Shown here one piece after another: positions 1 through 8,393 of a stretch of DNA of 64,000 nucleotides. Within the stretch, counting starts at the first letter, position 1, and every line of letters starts with the position of its first letter. Source of the DNA: Paenibacillus sp. FSL W8-0426 (GTDB lineage Bacteria > Bacillota > Bacilli > Paenibacillales > Paenibacillaceae); the NCBI RefSeq assembly GCF_037969725.1, contig NZ_CP150203.1:2806001-2870000 (forward strand), in the 5' to 3' direction. A program made the translations under genes and the position numbers. The notes under the pieces are model-generated. The model had not been told where the DNA came from and made no database searches. It saw nothing but the letters and a program-made list of their open reading frames with translations.

Positions 1-2
1 CG

Positions 3-599
3 GCAACGGTCATCGCGTTCTTCCTGGGTAACTCGCTCATGTTCTTGTTTGGAGCAGTTGGCGCAATGGCGTACAATCTGGCCGACATCTCGGAAGTCAT
101 GTTCCTGCAAGGATTGCTCGTTCCGGCGATCATCGTTCTGGGACTGAATATCTGGACGACCAATGATAATGCCTTGTACGCTTCGGGGCTGGGCTTTGCC
201 AACATCACCAAAATTTCGAAGAAGTTCTTTGTTATCGTCAACGGGATTGTGGGAACGGTCCTTGCCATGTGGATGTACAACAATTTCGTTGGATTCCTGA
301 ATGTGCTCGGCGCCGCAATCCCGTCCATCGGGGCGATCATCGTTGCAGATTACTTCTTCGTGAAACGCAGAAATTACAAGCCGTTTGCCGACATGACGTT
401 CAAAAAGGTAAACTGGATTGCGATGCTGGCTTGGGCCATCGGCGTTGCTTTTGCCCAGCTCGCTCCGGGCATCACGCCATTGAACGCCTTGCTTGGCACA
501 GGGATTGCATACATCGTGTTGATGCTGATTGTTCCTGCGAAAGAATCCACAGAAAAGGGGAAACGAAATGATTATACAGAACGCAAAATTGCGGGGTAA
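3..599 (+). CDS. codB: Cytosine permease CodB, C-terminal part (5' end outside window)
   Basis: The reading frame is open from the window edge, so this is the C-terminal 198 residues of a longer protein. It reads as an NCS1-family (nucleobase:cation symporter-1) permease, with alternating hydrophobic segments, a [11 protein letters not shown] stretch and the [13 protein letters not shown] motif typical of CodB. Its inferred role is proton- or sodium-coupled cytosine uptake across the cytoplasmic membrane. The 3' end overlaps the start of codA by 32 bases, the usual codBA operon arrangement, so transport and deamination are translationally coupled. The first in-frame ATG (39) is internal and is not the real start. 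Confidence 0.93.
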   Translation, partial: ATVIAFFLGNSLMFLFGAVGAMAYNLADISEVMFLQGLLVPAIIVLGLNIWTTNDNALYASGLGFANITKISKKFFVIVNGIVGTVLAMWMYNNFVGFLNVLGAAIPSIGAIIVADYFFVKRRNYKPFADMTFKKVNWIAMLAWAIGVAFAQLAPGITPLNALLGTGIAYIVLMLIVPAKESTEKGKRNDYTERKIAG

Positions 600-1836
600 A
601 GAAGGATTATGGCATATCGTCGTAAGAGACGGAAAATTCGAACAAATTACGCAGACGCTTGAAACTACAACGAATGACGAAGTGATGGACGTAAATGGCG
701 CGCTGGTGCTGCCGCCTTTTATCGAACCGCATATTCACCTGGATACGACGCTGACGGCAGGGGAGCCGGAATGGAACCTTAGCGGAACGCTGTTCGAGGG
801 CATCCAGCGCTGGTCGGAACGCAAGGCATTCCTGACGCATGAAGACGTCAAAACCCGCTCCAAAACGGCGCTGAAATGGCAAATGGCACAAGGCATCCAG
901 CATGTCCGCACTCATGTGGACGTGACCGATCCAAGTCTGACCGCCGTGAAAGCGATGCTTGAAGTGAAAGAAGAAATGGCGCCATATATCGACATTCAAC
1001 TGGTCGCTTTTCCGCAGGAAGGCATTCACTCCTATCCGAACGGCGCGGAATTGCTGGAGGAATCCCTGAAAATGGGCGTCGACGTGGTCGGCGGCATTCC
1101 GCACTTCGAATTTACGCGAGAATACGGCGTCGATTCGATGAAGGTTGCGTTTGACCTGGCCGAAAAATACGACCGTCTCATCGACATCCACTGCGATGAA
1201 ATCGATGACGAGCAATCCCGTTTCGTGGAAGTGGTCGCTAAGGAAGCGTATGAACGTGGGCTGGGCGCACGCACGACGGCGAGCCATACGACGGCGATGG
1301 GATCTTACAATGACGCGTATACGTACAAGCTGTTCAGACTGCTGAAGATGGCGGACCTCAACTTCGTTTCCAATCCGCTGGTGAACATTCACTTGCAAGG
1401 ACGTTTCGATACGTATCCGAAAAGAAGAGGTTTGACTCGCGTCAAAGAACTGCAGGAAGCCGGTTTGAACGTGTGCTTCGGGCATGACGACATCTTCGAT
1501 CCATGGTATCCGCTCGGTACGGGCAACATGCTGCAAGTGCTGCATATGGGTATCCATGCTTCGCAGCTGCTCGGTTACGATCAGATCGTGAATTCCATGG
1601 ACCTCATTACGAAGAACAGCGCAAGAACGCTGCATATCGAGGATGTATACGGCATTGAAGAAGGCAAGCCTGCCAATTTTATCGTCCTTGAAGCCGAGAA
1701 CGAATATGAGGCGATTCGCAAACAAGCCGGCGTGCTCTACTCGTTCAGAGAGGGCCGCAAAATCGCGGAAACGAAACCGCGCGAAACGTCGATCGTCCTG
1801 GAAGGCGGTTCCGAGAAGGTTACGTTCAATAAATAA
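568..1836 (+). CDS. codA: Cytosine deaminase CodA
   Basis: This is an amidohydrolase-superfamily cytosine deaminase of 422 residues (E. coli CodA is about 427). It converts cytosine to uracil and ammonia in the cytoplasm for pyrimidine salvage. Visible metal and catalytic residues are H55 and H57 (HIHLD), H208 and E211 (HCDE), H240 (SHTTAM) and D307 (GHDDIFDPW). The ATG at 568 was chosen because AAGGGGAAACG lies just upstream. The reading frame extends further 5', but only over the codB end. The gene overlaps codB and is followed by a hairpin with a T-run. I see nothing unusual in the protein. Confidence 0.95.
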   Translation: MIIQNAKLRGKEGLWHIVVRDGKFEQITQTLETTTNDEVMDVNGALVLPPFIEPHIHLDTTLTAGEPEWNLSGTLFEGIQRWSERKAFLTHEDVKTRSKTALKWQMAQGIQHVRTHVDVTDPSLTAVKAMLEVKEEMAPYIDIQLVAFPQEGIHSYPNGAELLEESLKMGVDVVGGIPHFEFTREYGVDSMKVAFDLAEKYDRLIDIHCDEIDDEQSRFVEVVAKEAYERGLGARTTASHTTAMGSYNDAYTYKLFRLLKMADLNFVSNPLVNIHLQGRFDTYPKRRGLTRVKELQEAGLNVCFGHDDIFDPWYPLGTGNMLQVLHMGIHASQLLGYDQIVNSMDLITKNSARTLHIEDVYGIEEGKPANFIVLEAENEYEAIRKQAGVLYSFREGRKIAETKPRETSIVLEGGSEKVTFNK

Positions 1837-1894
1837 CGGGTTTCCCTTTAAAATTGCGAACGAGGTAAGACGAGCAAAACGTGTGTGAACAATA

Positions 1895-1977
1895 ACATCC
1901 CCTCACCAAAGCGGCGTATGAGAGATCATGGAGGTCATGACATCATCGCTGCGGAGGAACGGAGGGGATGTTTTTTT
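1895..1977 (+). terminator. Terminator of codBA with a large structured loop
   Basis: ACATCCCCTC at 1895-1904 pairs perfectly with GAGGGGATGT at 1962-1971, followed by seven T. The 57-nt loop can fold further (TCATG-GAGGT-CATGA, and AGCG/CGCT). This is a rho-independent terminator with an unusually long, branched head. Confidence 0.6.
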
Positions 1978-2013
1978 CATGATGCAGGCAAAGGAAGGAC
2001 TGAAAGCATTACC

Positions 2014-2148
2014 TTACCACTTGACGGTGCCCGTTTGGCGGTCGGACAGCACGCTGAACTCGCCTTCGGCAGGAGAAGCAGAGGCAAGAGCCGAGAAGGA
2101 GCTTAGTGCAAACAGTACCGTGAGCAGCAACAGCGTTTTTCTTTTCAT
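2014..2148 (-). CDS. Small secreted peptide (44 aa), unknown function
   Basis: This is a 44-residue ORF beginning MKRKTLLLL. It has a textbook signal peptide (two Lys/Arg, a hydrophobic core and an ALASAS cleavage region) and a short hydrophilic tail ending SDRQTGTVKW. The start is set by AAGAAAAGAGG upstream on the minus strand; a longer in-frame reading exists but adds implausible sequence. The mature peptide would be about 18-20 residues and exported. Size and layout resemble Phr-type signalling peptides, but no Rap or RRNPP receptor gene is adjacent, so the function is unknown. It lies 110 bp downstream of, and on the same strand as, the AraC regulator gene, and converges on codA. Confidence 0.5.
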   Translation of the reverse strand: MKRKTLLLLTVLFALSSFSALASASPAEGEFSVLSDRQTGTVKW

Positions 2149-2258
2149 AAAAACAACCTCTTTTCTTGTGGAATGATATGACCACCATAATTGTAACAAA
2201 CAGCCATAAGTTCGGTAAACAATTAAAATTCGCAATCCAGATTTCGTGTCAGAACGTA

Positions 2259-3095
2259 TTACAATGGAGCGTGCACGGCATGCTGCCTGCGGTATTCGGT
2301 CGGCGTCAGCCCCGTATGTTTCTTGAATTGCCTGGAGAAATAAAACAAATCCCCAAAGCCTAGTTGATCGGCGATCATCGTGATCGTGCTGGAGGAGCCG
2401 ATGAGCTGCTCTTTGGCTTTATCCATTTTTTTGCGCGTGATGTACTGGATGGGAGGCACGCCAAGCTGCTGTTTGAAAAAGCGAATAAAATAGTTGGGGT
2501 GCATGCAGGCGATGCCGGCCAAATCCTGAATTGTCATGTTTTCTTCGATGTGGGCATCGATATAAGCCAGAATGGCTGTCATTTTTTCCATGGCAGGCAT
2601 GTTGAGAACGGAAACGTCGTTCAAGTCAATGTGCTCGATGAAATGCGCCATAAGTTCGGTCAATTTGCTTTTGGCCATCATGTGGGCGTAAACCTTGTCA
2701 GACCGTGAATGGTGCAGCAGGTCGCCAAAGAGTGCGTCTAATCGTTCGGGATCCCGGACGGTAACGACATGCGGGAAGCGAAGCAGCTGGAACAGGTTGA
2801 TCCCGCCCGCCTTCAGGCTGAAGTGGCACCAGTATTTCAGATAAGGACGGTCGCTAATGGCAGAATACGATTGGGTGATGCCTTCAGGCATAAGAACCAA
2901 TTGACCAGGAATGGGAGCGTATTCATCATTGCCGATTTTGAGCCAACCCTCGCCTTCACGTATCCAATAAAACTTGCTGTAATCCGGGGTATAATCCAAA
3001 TCCCGCCATTCGGTACCGCAGCAGTTATAGTCCGCCACGATCAGCTCGGTTTGCAGGTTCGACAACATGTTTGCGAGCAGTGGTTCACGATTCAT
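2259..3095 (-). CDS. AraC-family transcriptional regulator
   Basis: The protein has 278 residues. The N-terminal half looks like a cupin sensor domain (EGWLKIGNDEYAPIPGQLVLMPEG, about residues 45-75). The C-terminal half carries two helix-turn-helix units of the AraC type (IQDLAGIACMHPNYFIRFFKQQLGVPPIQYI and the conserved GFGDLFYFSRQFKKHTGLTPTEYR, about residues 185-275). The start is supported by AAAGGAGCGGG upstream. It is divergent from the GH29 fucosidase gene across 124 bp, so it most likely senses a fucosylated sugar and controls that gene. This target is inferred from position only. Confidence 0.9.
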   Translation of the reverse strand: MNREPLLANMLSNLQTELIVADYNCCGTEWRDLDYTPDYSKFYWIREGEGWLKIGNDEYAPIPGQLVLMPEGITQSYSAISDRPYLKYWCHFSLKAGGINLFQLLRFPHVVTVRDPERLDALFGDLLHHSRSDKVYAHMMAKSKLTELMAHFIEHIDLNDVSVLNMPAMEKMTAILAYIDAHIEENMTIQDLAGIACMHPNYFIRFFKQQLGVPPIQYITRKKMDKAKEQLIGSSSTITMIADQLGFGDLFYFSRQFKKHTGLTPTEYRRQHAVHAPL

Positions 3096-3219
3096 CGTCC
3101 CGCTCCTTTCAGGTTATTATTGTGCATTCAAAAGTTAATCTTCTGCATGTTGATTTTTCGGTCATGCCTCTAAAATACGTTATGAAGAGGATCAGAACAT
3201 AACAGGAGGCATACAGCAG

Positions 3220-4680
3220 ATGGTAAATCCAAGTGAGTATCTGCAGCAGATCGATTCCGTGATTGCCGCAGGCAAATTCAAGGACAACTGGGCGTCGTTG
3301 AGCAAGTTCGAGGTGCCTGAATGGTACAGACGTGCCAAATTCGGCATTTTTATTCACTGGGGCGTGTATTCCGTGCCGGCTTACGACAGCGAATGGTATT
3401 CACGCAATATGTATATCGAAGGTTCGAAGGCGCATGAGCACCACTTGGCCACCTATGGTCATCCGCGGGATTTCGGGTACAAGGATTTCATTCCGATGTT
3501 CCGAGCGGAAAAGTTCGATGCCCAAGCGTGGGCAAGCCTGTTCAAGCAGGCAGGGGCGCGTTATGTCATGCCCGTAGCCGAGCATCATGACGGATTCCAG
3601 ATGTATCGCAGCTCCATCTCCCACTATAACACAGTTGAAATGGGGCCCGAACGGGATCTTTTGGGCGAAATGAAGACCGCGTTTGAAGAACAGGGGCTAA
3701 CTCTCACTGTTTCTTCGCATCGCGCCGAACATTGGTTTTTCATGTCCCATGGCAAAGCATTCGATTCGGACATCAAAGAACCGCTTGCGCGGGGGGACTT
3801 CTACTGGCCGGCCATGCCTGAGCCGGATCACCATGACCTGTATGCTTCGCCTCCAGATCAGGAATTTCTTGAGGATTGGCTGATCCGCTGCTGCGAGTTG
3901 GTCGACGAGTATCGGCCGAGCGTGTTTTATTTTGATTGGTGGATCCAGCATTCCGCTTTCAAGCCGTATCTGAAAAAATTCGCGGCGTATTACTATAATC
4001 GCGGGGAAGAATGGGGCATCCCGGTAGCTGTGAACTACAAGCATGATGCCTTCATGTTCGGCTGCGCGGTACCGGATGTGGAGCGGGGGCAGTTTGCCAA
4101 TCTGAAACCGTATTTCTGGCAGACGGACACAGCGGTAGCCAAAAATTCCTGGTGTCATACCGAGAACAATGACTACAAAACGGCGGGTGAGTTGATTCGC
4201 GACCTGGTGGATATCGTCAGCAAAAACGGCAGCTTGCTTCTCAATATCGGGCCAAAGGCTGATGGAAGCATCCCTGACGAGGACCGGGAAATCCTGCTTG
4301 CCATTGGCGAATGGCTGCGGGTGAACGGCGAGGCCATCTACGATACGACGTATTGGCGGACGTACGGCGAAGGACCGACCGAGGTCAAGGAGGGACAATT
4401 CACCGACGGGGTAACAAAGTCTTTTACAAGCGAAGATATCCGGTTTACGGTCAAAGAAAACGCATTGTATGCCACGGTGCTGTCGTATCCGGAAGACGGC
4501 ATCGTCACGATCAGATCGCTGGCGGAGAAGAGCCGACATTTTCAGGGGATCATTACCTCGGTACGCGTGCTTGGCCATGACGAGCAGCCGGTGTGGGAGC
4601 GGGCAGAGGAGGGGCTTCGCGTCGTTGCCAAAAACGTCAAGAGCGATTTGCCTGTCGTCATTAAAATCACGCTGGATTAG
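3220..4680 (+). CDS. Alpha-L-fucosidase (GH29)
   Basis: This 486-residue glycoside hydrolase family 29 protein has no signal peptide, so it should be cytoplasmic. Family signatures include KFGIFIHWGVYSVPAYDSEWYSRNMY near residues 40-65, HHDGFQMY (about 122-130), the GERDLLGE-like segment and a C-terminal beta-sandwich after about residue 370. The likely nucleophile is Asp239 in SVFYFDWW. It would release terminal alpha-L-fucose from oligosaccharides. The RBS AGGAGGC sits ahead of the ATG. The gene is single and divergent from an AraC regulator; no fucose transporter or fucose catabolic genes are adjacent. Confidence 0.92.
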   Translation: MVNPSEYLQQIDSVIAAGKFKDNWASLSKFEVPEWYRRAKFGIFIHWGVYSVPAYDSEWYSRNMYIEGSKAHEHHLATYGHPRDFGYKDFIPMFRAEKFDAQAWASLFKQAGARYVMPVAEHHDGFQMYRSSISHYNTVEMGPERDLLGEMKTAFEEQGLTLTVSSHRAEHWFFMSHGKAFDSDIKEPLARGDFYWPAMPEPDHHDLYASPPDQEFLEDWLIRCCELVDEYRPSVFYFDWWIQHSAFKPYLKKFAAYYYNRGEEWGIPVAVNYKHDAFMFGCAVPDVERGQFANLKPYFWQTDTAVAKNSWCHTENNDYKTAGELIRDLVDIVSKNGSLLLNIGPKADGSIPDEDREILLAIGEWLRVNGEAIYDTTYWRTYGEGPTEVKEGQFTDGVTKSFTSEDIRFTVKENALYATVLSYPEDGIVTIRSLAEKSRHFQGIITSVRVLGHDEQPVWERAEEGLRVVAKNVKSDLPVVIKITLD

Positions 4681-4686
4681 GAGTCC

Positions 4687-4945
4687 GAAGAGGTTGTCCC
4701 ATAAGTACTTCTATGGCGCTTCATAAGACCGTTCACTTCATGAAAAAATGAGCAAAATGAAAGAAAGGGCGTTGTTAGGGAGGTCATCCCTGCACCGCCT
4801 CTTCGCGCTTGTGGTTTATTATCGCTGGTCTATTACGCCTTCTTGAGCAGATTGTGGGCGAGCGATAGCCACCCGATCTCAAGGCTCACTTTTTGGAGGT
4901 CTCGAGGCAGAAAAAACGTCTGAATCCCCGATTGTATATCAGGTC
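4687..4945 (-). mobile_element. Remnant of an IS1182-like insertion sequence (transposase C-terminus and one end)
   Basis: On the minus strand, codons ending at 4833 read about 35 residues (…LPRDLQKVSLEIGWLSLAHNLLKKA, stop). This strongly resembles the last residues of IS1182/DDE transposases. Further along the same strand the sequence runs to ACTTATGGGACAACCTCT (complement of 4689-4706), which looks like a terminal inverted repeat. No upstream part of a transposase is present, because the remnant abuts the stop codon of the DedA gene. I infer a decayed insertion. The family assignment rests on memory of the C-terminal motif. Confidence 0.55.
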
Positions 4946-5557
4946 CTAGCTTTTGAGCACCCGCTTGCGCAGAAATAATACACCAATTACGACTGCTCCC
5001 AGTGCCAGAAGGGCATATACGGCATTGGAATACAGGTCCATGTAACCCACGATCTTCTCCCAGGAAGCTCCGACTGCCGAACCCAAATATACGAGAGCCG
5101 TATTCCAGATCAGTGAACCGATCGTTGTCAGGACAAGGAAAGGCAGAAAACTCATCCCGGTGCTTCCGGCAGGAACGGAAATAAGGCTGCGAATCAACGG
5201 TACGAGACGACCCAGAAAAACGGCCCATGATCCATGCCGATCGAACCAGTCATATGATTTCCGGATATCTTCGGATTTCAGACGTAAAAATTTTCCATAT
5301 TTCAAAATGAGTATTTCCAGCCTGTTTACAGATAACATTTTCCCGACCCCATAGAGGCAGATTGCTCCTGCGACCGACCCGGCGGTTGCGGCAGCGATGA
5401 CTCCGAACACGCTCAGACCCGATTTGGTAGTCATGAACCCGCCCAAGGCAAGAATGACTTCCGAAGGAATGGGGGGAAACAGATTTTCCAATGCGATGAG
5501 CAGAAAAACGCCCAGGTAACCATACGCTTCCATGATTTCGGTTATCCACTGTTCCAT
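4946..5557 (-). CDS. DedA-family (SNARE-associated) membrane protein
   Basis: The protein has 203 residues and about five hydrophobic segments. It carries DedA-family signatures: ENLFPPIPSEVILALGGF near residues 24-41, and FLGRLVPLIRSLISVPAGSTGMS around residues 114-136. Members of this family help flip or recycle lipid carriers (for example undecaprenyl phosphate) and support envelope homeostasis. AAGGGGCG precedes the ATG. It is the last gene of a minus-strand operon after padR and a membrane protein, 22 bp behind the latter. The PadR link suggests induction by envelope stress, which is inference. Confidence 0.9.
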   Translation of the reverse strand: MEQWITEIMEAYGYLGVFLLIALENLFPPIPSEVILALGGFMTTKSGLSVFGVIAAATAGSVAGAICLYGVGKMLSVNRLEILILKYGKFLRLKSEDIRKSYDWFDRHGSWAVFLGRLVPLIRSLISVPAGSTGMSFLPFLVLTTIGSLIWNTALVYLGSAVGASWEKIVGYMDLYSNAVYALLALGAVVIGVLFLRKRVLKS

Positions 5558-5579
5558 ATCGGCACGCCCCTTAGCTTTT

Positions 5580-6224
5580 TTAAGAAAAATACTGCTTCAC
5601 TTTCTGATAAAGGAATTTATCGAACGTTTTATATAGAACAAACAGCGCGATGAAGCATACGCCGTAAACGGCCAACACAACCTGCATAATATACAGGAAC
5701 AAAATATGTTGGGTAGTCGTCTGATCAATGATGGATAACAAGAATGCCGCGGCGAACGCAAGCAAAGCGTAACCCATCAAATAATGATGCCCGTGGGTTT
5801 CGAAAGGCCGCGTATGTTTGGACATCGACAGAAATTCTTTGACTTTAAACTGGTTAATGGCCTCCTTGGCGGCCTCCTCTTTCGACCTTCCTTGACGCTC
5901 CAGATCCGCTGCGAAATCCTCCAGATAATTCTGGAGCTCCAGTTTATCCTCTTTATTTAAAGCAAGCTGGGCAACGTAAGTATGAATATCATTTTGCCTG
6001 CGGTATAGACTATTCATCCGAATATGTCTCACATAGTTCGCCAAACTCCACACCAATGCCAACGTGAAAGAGACATAATAGGATAACGCCAGCCAAATTT
6101 GGTCCTCAGGATTAAAATGCTCGTCGTAAAAGAACGTAATGCTGCAGATCGCGATCGAGAGCAGCAATATCCACCCGAACCTTATTTCTCCCAAACTGAA
6201 TGCTTTCCGTAAAAAATTCGCCAT
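5580..6224 (-). CDS. Membrane protein of the permease-prefix/DUF1700-like type, PadR-linked
   Basis: The 214-residue protein starts MANFLRKAF after GGGAGGTG; a longer upstream reading frame overlaps padR and is rejected. It has two N-terminal membrane segments (about residues 12-60) and a charged cytoplasmic middle (KLELQNYLEDFAADLERQGRSKEEAAKEAINQFKVKEF). That middle resembles the short amphipathic modules common in proteins encoded next to PadR regulators. Two more membrane segments follow in the C-terminal half (about residues 140-200). The exact function is unknown. It is 17 bp downstream of padR and 22 bp upstream of dedA, so it is co-transcribed with both. Confidence 0.75.
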   Translation of the reverse strand: MANFLRKAFSLGEIRFGWILLLSIAICSITFFYDEHFNPEDQIWLALSYYVSFTLALVWSLANYVRHIRMNSLYRRQNDIHTYVAQLALNKEDKLELQNYLEDFAADLERQGRSKEEAAKEAINQFKVKEFLSMSKHTRPFETHGHHYLMGYALLAFAAAFLLSIIDQTTTQHILFLYIMQVVLAVYGVCFIALFVLYKTFDKFLYQKVKQYFS

Positions 6225-6241
6225 TATATTCACCTCCCGGT

Positions 6242-6556
6242 TTAAATGAACCGATTCACGATCTCGGTCGTAGTTTTCCAGTCCGCAATGAACTTGGCAA
6301 GCAATTGCTTGCCATCTTCGGTGACCGAATAATATTTGCGTCGGCCTCCATGGCTTTGATCCCCCCAATATGCTGAAATCGCCCCCTGCTTTTCCAGACG
6401 CTTCAAAGAAAGATACAGCGTGGCTTCCTGGATTTCGAATGCTCCCTCCGTTTGTTCTTTGATGGCCTTTGAGATTTCGTAACCGTAATTGTCCTGCCTG
6501 ACCAAGACAGACAAAATGAGGAGATCGATCGTTCCTTTGAGCATTTCCGCATTCAT
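6242..6556 (-). CDS. PadR-family transcriptional repressor
   Basis: This 104-residue protein is a compact winged-helix PadR regulator. It shows MLKGTIDLLILSVL, the YGYEI helix, ATLYLSLKRLEKQGAI (recognition helix) and GGRRKYYSVTEDGKQLL (wing). The RBS GGAGGG precedes the ATG. Proteins of this family repress their own operon and release DNA when a small, often hydrophobic, ligand binds. The perfect 9-1-9 palindrome 21 bp upstream fits an autoregulatory operator. Confidence 0.92.
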   Translation of the reverse strand: MNAEMLKGTIDLLILSVLVRQDNYGYEISKAIKEQTEGAFEIQEATLYLSLKRLEKQGAISAYWGDQSHGGRRKYYSVTEDGKQLLAKFIADWKTTTEIVNRFI

Positions 6557-6576
6557 GGCATTCCCTCCAGATTAAT

Positions 6577-6595
6577 TACTCAATATTATTGAGTA
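6577..6595. promoter_or_regulatory. Perfect palindrome upstream of padR, probable PadR operator
   Basis: TACTCAATATTATTGAGTA has nine-base arms that are exact inverted repeats around one central base. It lies 21 bp upstream of the padR start codon, between promoter and gene. Binding by PadR is inferred from position and symmetry. Confidence 0.6.
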
Positions 6596-6815
6596 CATAA
6601 TGATCTTAAGATATATTACTTAATAATGCAAGGTACTTAAAGACACTTTTCTTTATGATTTTCCAAAAAAACAATCCATGGGCCGATGTGATTCTTCTGC
6701 TAACTTGACAGGTTCTATACAAGGGCAATTTTATTTTTCGGATACCTATTGGACGGCATTGGTTTGACCGATAATGAAAGAGCACATATTTTTTTCACAT
6801 CAGGAGGAGTCGTCA

Positions 6816-7760
6816 ATGAAAAAAACAGTCATCATGTTAACCGCTGTGGCACTGCTGCTTGCAACCGCCGCGGGCACAGCCTCAGCCAAACCGGGAAACG
6901 CTTCTGCTGGAAACGGAAAATCGAATAACGCAGCATCGTCAAAACCAATCAAAGACAATGAAACGCAAGCGAAAGAAACTCAGGGCGGGGAAGTCGAGTC
7001 TGCTGTAACGGCCGACAAGGAAGAAGAGAAAGTCGAGGATTCTTCATCCGCGGAGACGGAGAGCACGGATCACGACACAACCGATCAAACCGAGTCCAAG
7101 AACAAAGGTCACAAAGGATACAAAGGTTTGCTTAATGCCATTCAGCATACTGAAGACAAACCGGCTGGCGCAGTTCTGGCCAATCTTTTGCTTACCAAAT
7201 ATGAAACTGAGCTGACGGACGAACAAAAAAAGCAATTGGAAGCCATCCTTGAAGAGGGCAAGGCGCTCGAAACGGCAGCGAAAATGCTTGAAGAAAACGG
7301 CAGTGTAACTGACGCCGTGTATCTGCAGGAGGAAGCCATTAAAGCCGATTTCAAAAACCTGGATCTGTACAAAACCATGGACAAGCTCACCAAAAAGGCG
7401 GGTAAAGCCAGCGGGGTGAAGCTGTATGTGAACGGGGAAGCTTCCAACTCGGAACCTTTTGTCAAAAAAGGCAATACGTATGTTCCATTTCGCGCTATAG
7501 CCGAGGCCTTAGATGCCGAAGTGGCATGGAACCCTGAACAACGCTCCATCATCGTTACGAAGGATGGCGTGAGCATTAAACTTGTGGTTGACAGCAAAAC
7601 GGCAACCGTCAATGGCAAGCAGGTCTCTTTGGATGCTCCAGCCACCGTTACCCAAGGCAGCACTTATGTACCGGTACGTTTTATAAGCGAGGCATTGGAC
7701 GCGACCGTCAAATGGGAAGAGGAAAGCAAAACCGTTGTTGTCTATGAAGAGGTAAAATAG
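6816..7760 (+). CDS. Secreted protein with C-terminal copper amine oxidase N-domain
   Basis: The protein has 314 residues. It starts MKKTVIMLTAVALLLATAAGTASA, a clear signal peptide with an ASA cleavage site, after CAGGAGGAG. The linker (about residues 25-100) is low in complexity and rich in Ser, Lys, Glu and Thr. An alpha-helical region follows at about 105-205. The last 110 residues form a two-repeat 'copper amine oxidase N-terminal domain' (VKKGNTYVPFRAIAEALDAEVAWNPEQRSI and VTQGSTYVPVRFISEALDATVKWEEESKTV). In Firmicutes this domain is a common cell-surface module and is not itself catalytic. It stands alone, with its own terminator. Confidence 0.85.
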   Translation: MKKTVIMLTAVALLLATAAGTASAKPGNASAGNGKSNNAASSKPIKDNETQAKETQGGEVESAVTADKEEEKVEDSSSAETESTDHDTTDQTESKNKGHKGYKGLLNAIQHTEDKPAGAVLANLLLTKYETELTDEQKKQLEAILEEGKALETAAKMLEENGSVTDAVYLQEEAIKADFKNLDLYKTMDKLTKKAGKASGVKLYVNGEASNSEPFVKKGNTYVPFRAIAEALDAEVAWNPEQRSIIVTKDGVSIKLVVDSKTATVNGKQVSLDAPATVTQGSTYVPVRFISEALDATVKWEEESKTVVVYEEVK

Positions 7761-7780
7761 CCAAGAACAATCGCTTAGGA

Positions 7781-7824
7781 AGAGGATGTTCCAAAGTTTA
7801 CTTTGGAGACACCCTCTTTTTTAT
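7781..7824 (+). terminator. Rho-independent terminator after the copper-amine-oxidase-domain gene
   Basis: AGAGGATGTTCCAAAG, loop TTTA, then CTTTGGAGACACCCTCT and TTTTTT form a long, nearly perfect hairpin with a T-run. Confidence 0.9.
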
Positions 7825-8393
7825 TATTTTGCACAATGACGCAAGATGCGCCGGAAGTTCGATAAAGGAGTGACATGAAAAATCATCAAAAAGGTTTATT
7901 TTCTATTTTTTTCAAAAAAAGGACTTGTGCAACTCCGATGTTGAATCTATAATAACCATAAAATCCCAAGTATCTTCAAACCGAAAACGTATGCTTCCAT
8001 TTACCTCAGGTCCTTCCTTACCGTCAACCGGACAAGCATCCTCTCTGTGTAAAATTGTTGCAATACCCCTAATACACCCTTGATTTGCAACTCTCCCGAC
8101 ACGCCAACACCAAGAAAACCTCCCTGTTAGACAAGCTGCATGGATTTCGCGGATTTCCGTTTGCCTATTAAATTCTAACGAAAAACCTCAGACCTTTCGC
8201 CATCGTGATTTTGAACGACTTACACTGCTGAACCGAATCCTGTTTTCACAGCGGTACATGGATCGACACTTCTATCGCAAAGGGGGTGGTGCCAGATGTA
8301 ATCGACAATCGTAAGGGCTTCAATGTTGTAACCATGCTGAAAAGCACGTGCTATTCGCCAAATTAAAAAACCGGGTAAAGGGAGTGGAAAAGT
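7825..8393 (+). promoter_or_regulatory. Long leader region of the S8 protease, with promoter TTGTGC-17-TATAAT
   Basis: This is 569 bp without a convincing full gene. A promoter is readable: -35 TTGTGC at 7925-7930, a 17-bp spacer and a perfect TATAAT at 7948-7953. The mRNA would then carry a 5' untranslated region of more than 430 nt before the protease start at 8394. A 25-codon ORF with good RBS AAAGGAG (7875-7952) lies just upstream and overlaps the promoter. I could not match the leader to a known riboswitch. The RBS GGGAGTGG lies at about 8380-8387. Confidence 0.5.
7875..7952 (+). CDS. Possible 25-residue peptide ORF overlapping the protease promoter
   Basis: An ATG eight bases behind AAAGGAG opens 25 codons (MKNHQKGLFSIFFKKRTC…). 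The peptide is short, basic and partly hydrophobic. The stop codon overlaps the TATAAT box of the downstream promoter. RBS quality is the only positive evidence; it could be chance. Confidence 0.25.
   Translation: MKNHQKGLFSIFFKKRTCATPMLNL

Noticed and set aside
607..1725. 372-codon open frame antisense to codA
   Set aside because: It mirrors codA codon bias, has no RBS and no recognisable protein; a shadow frame.
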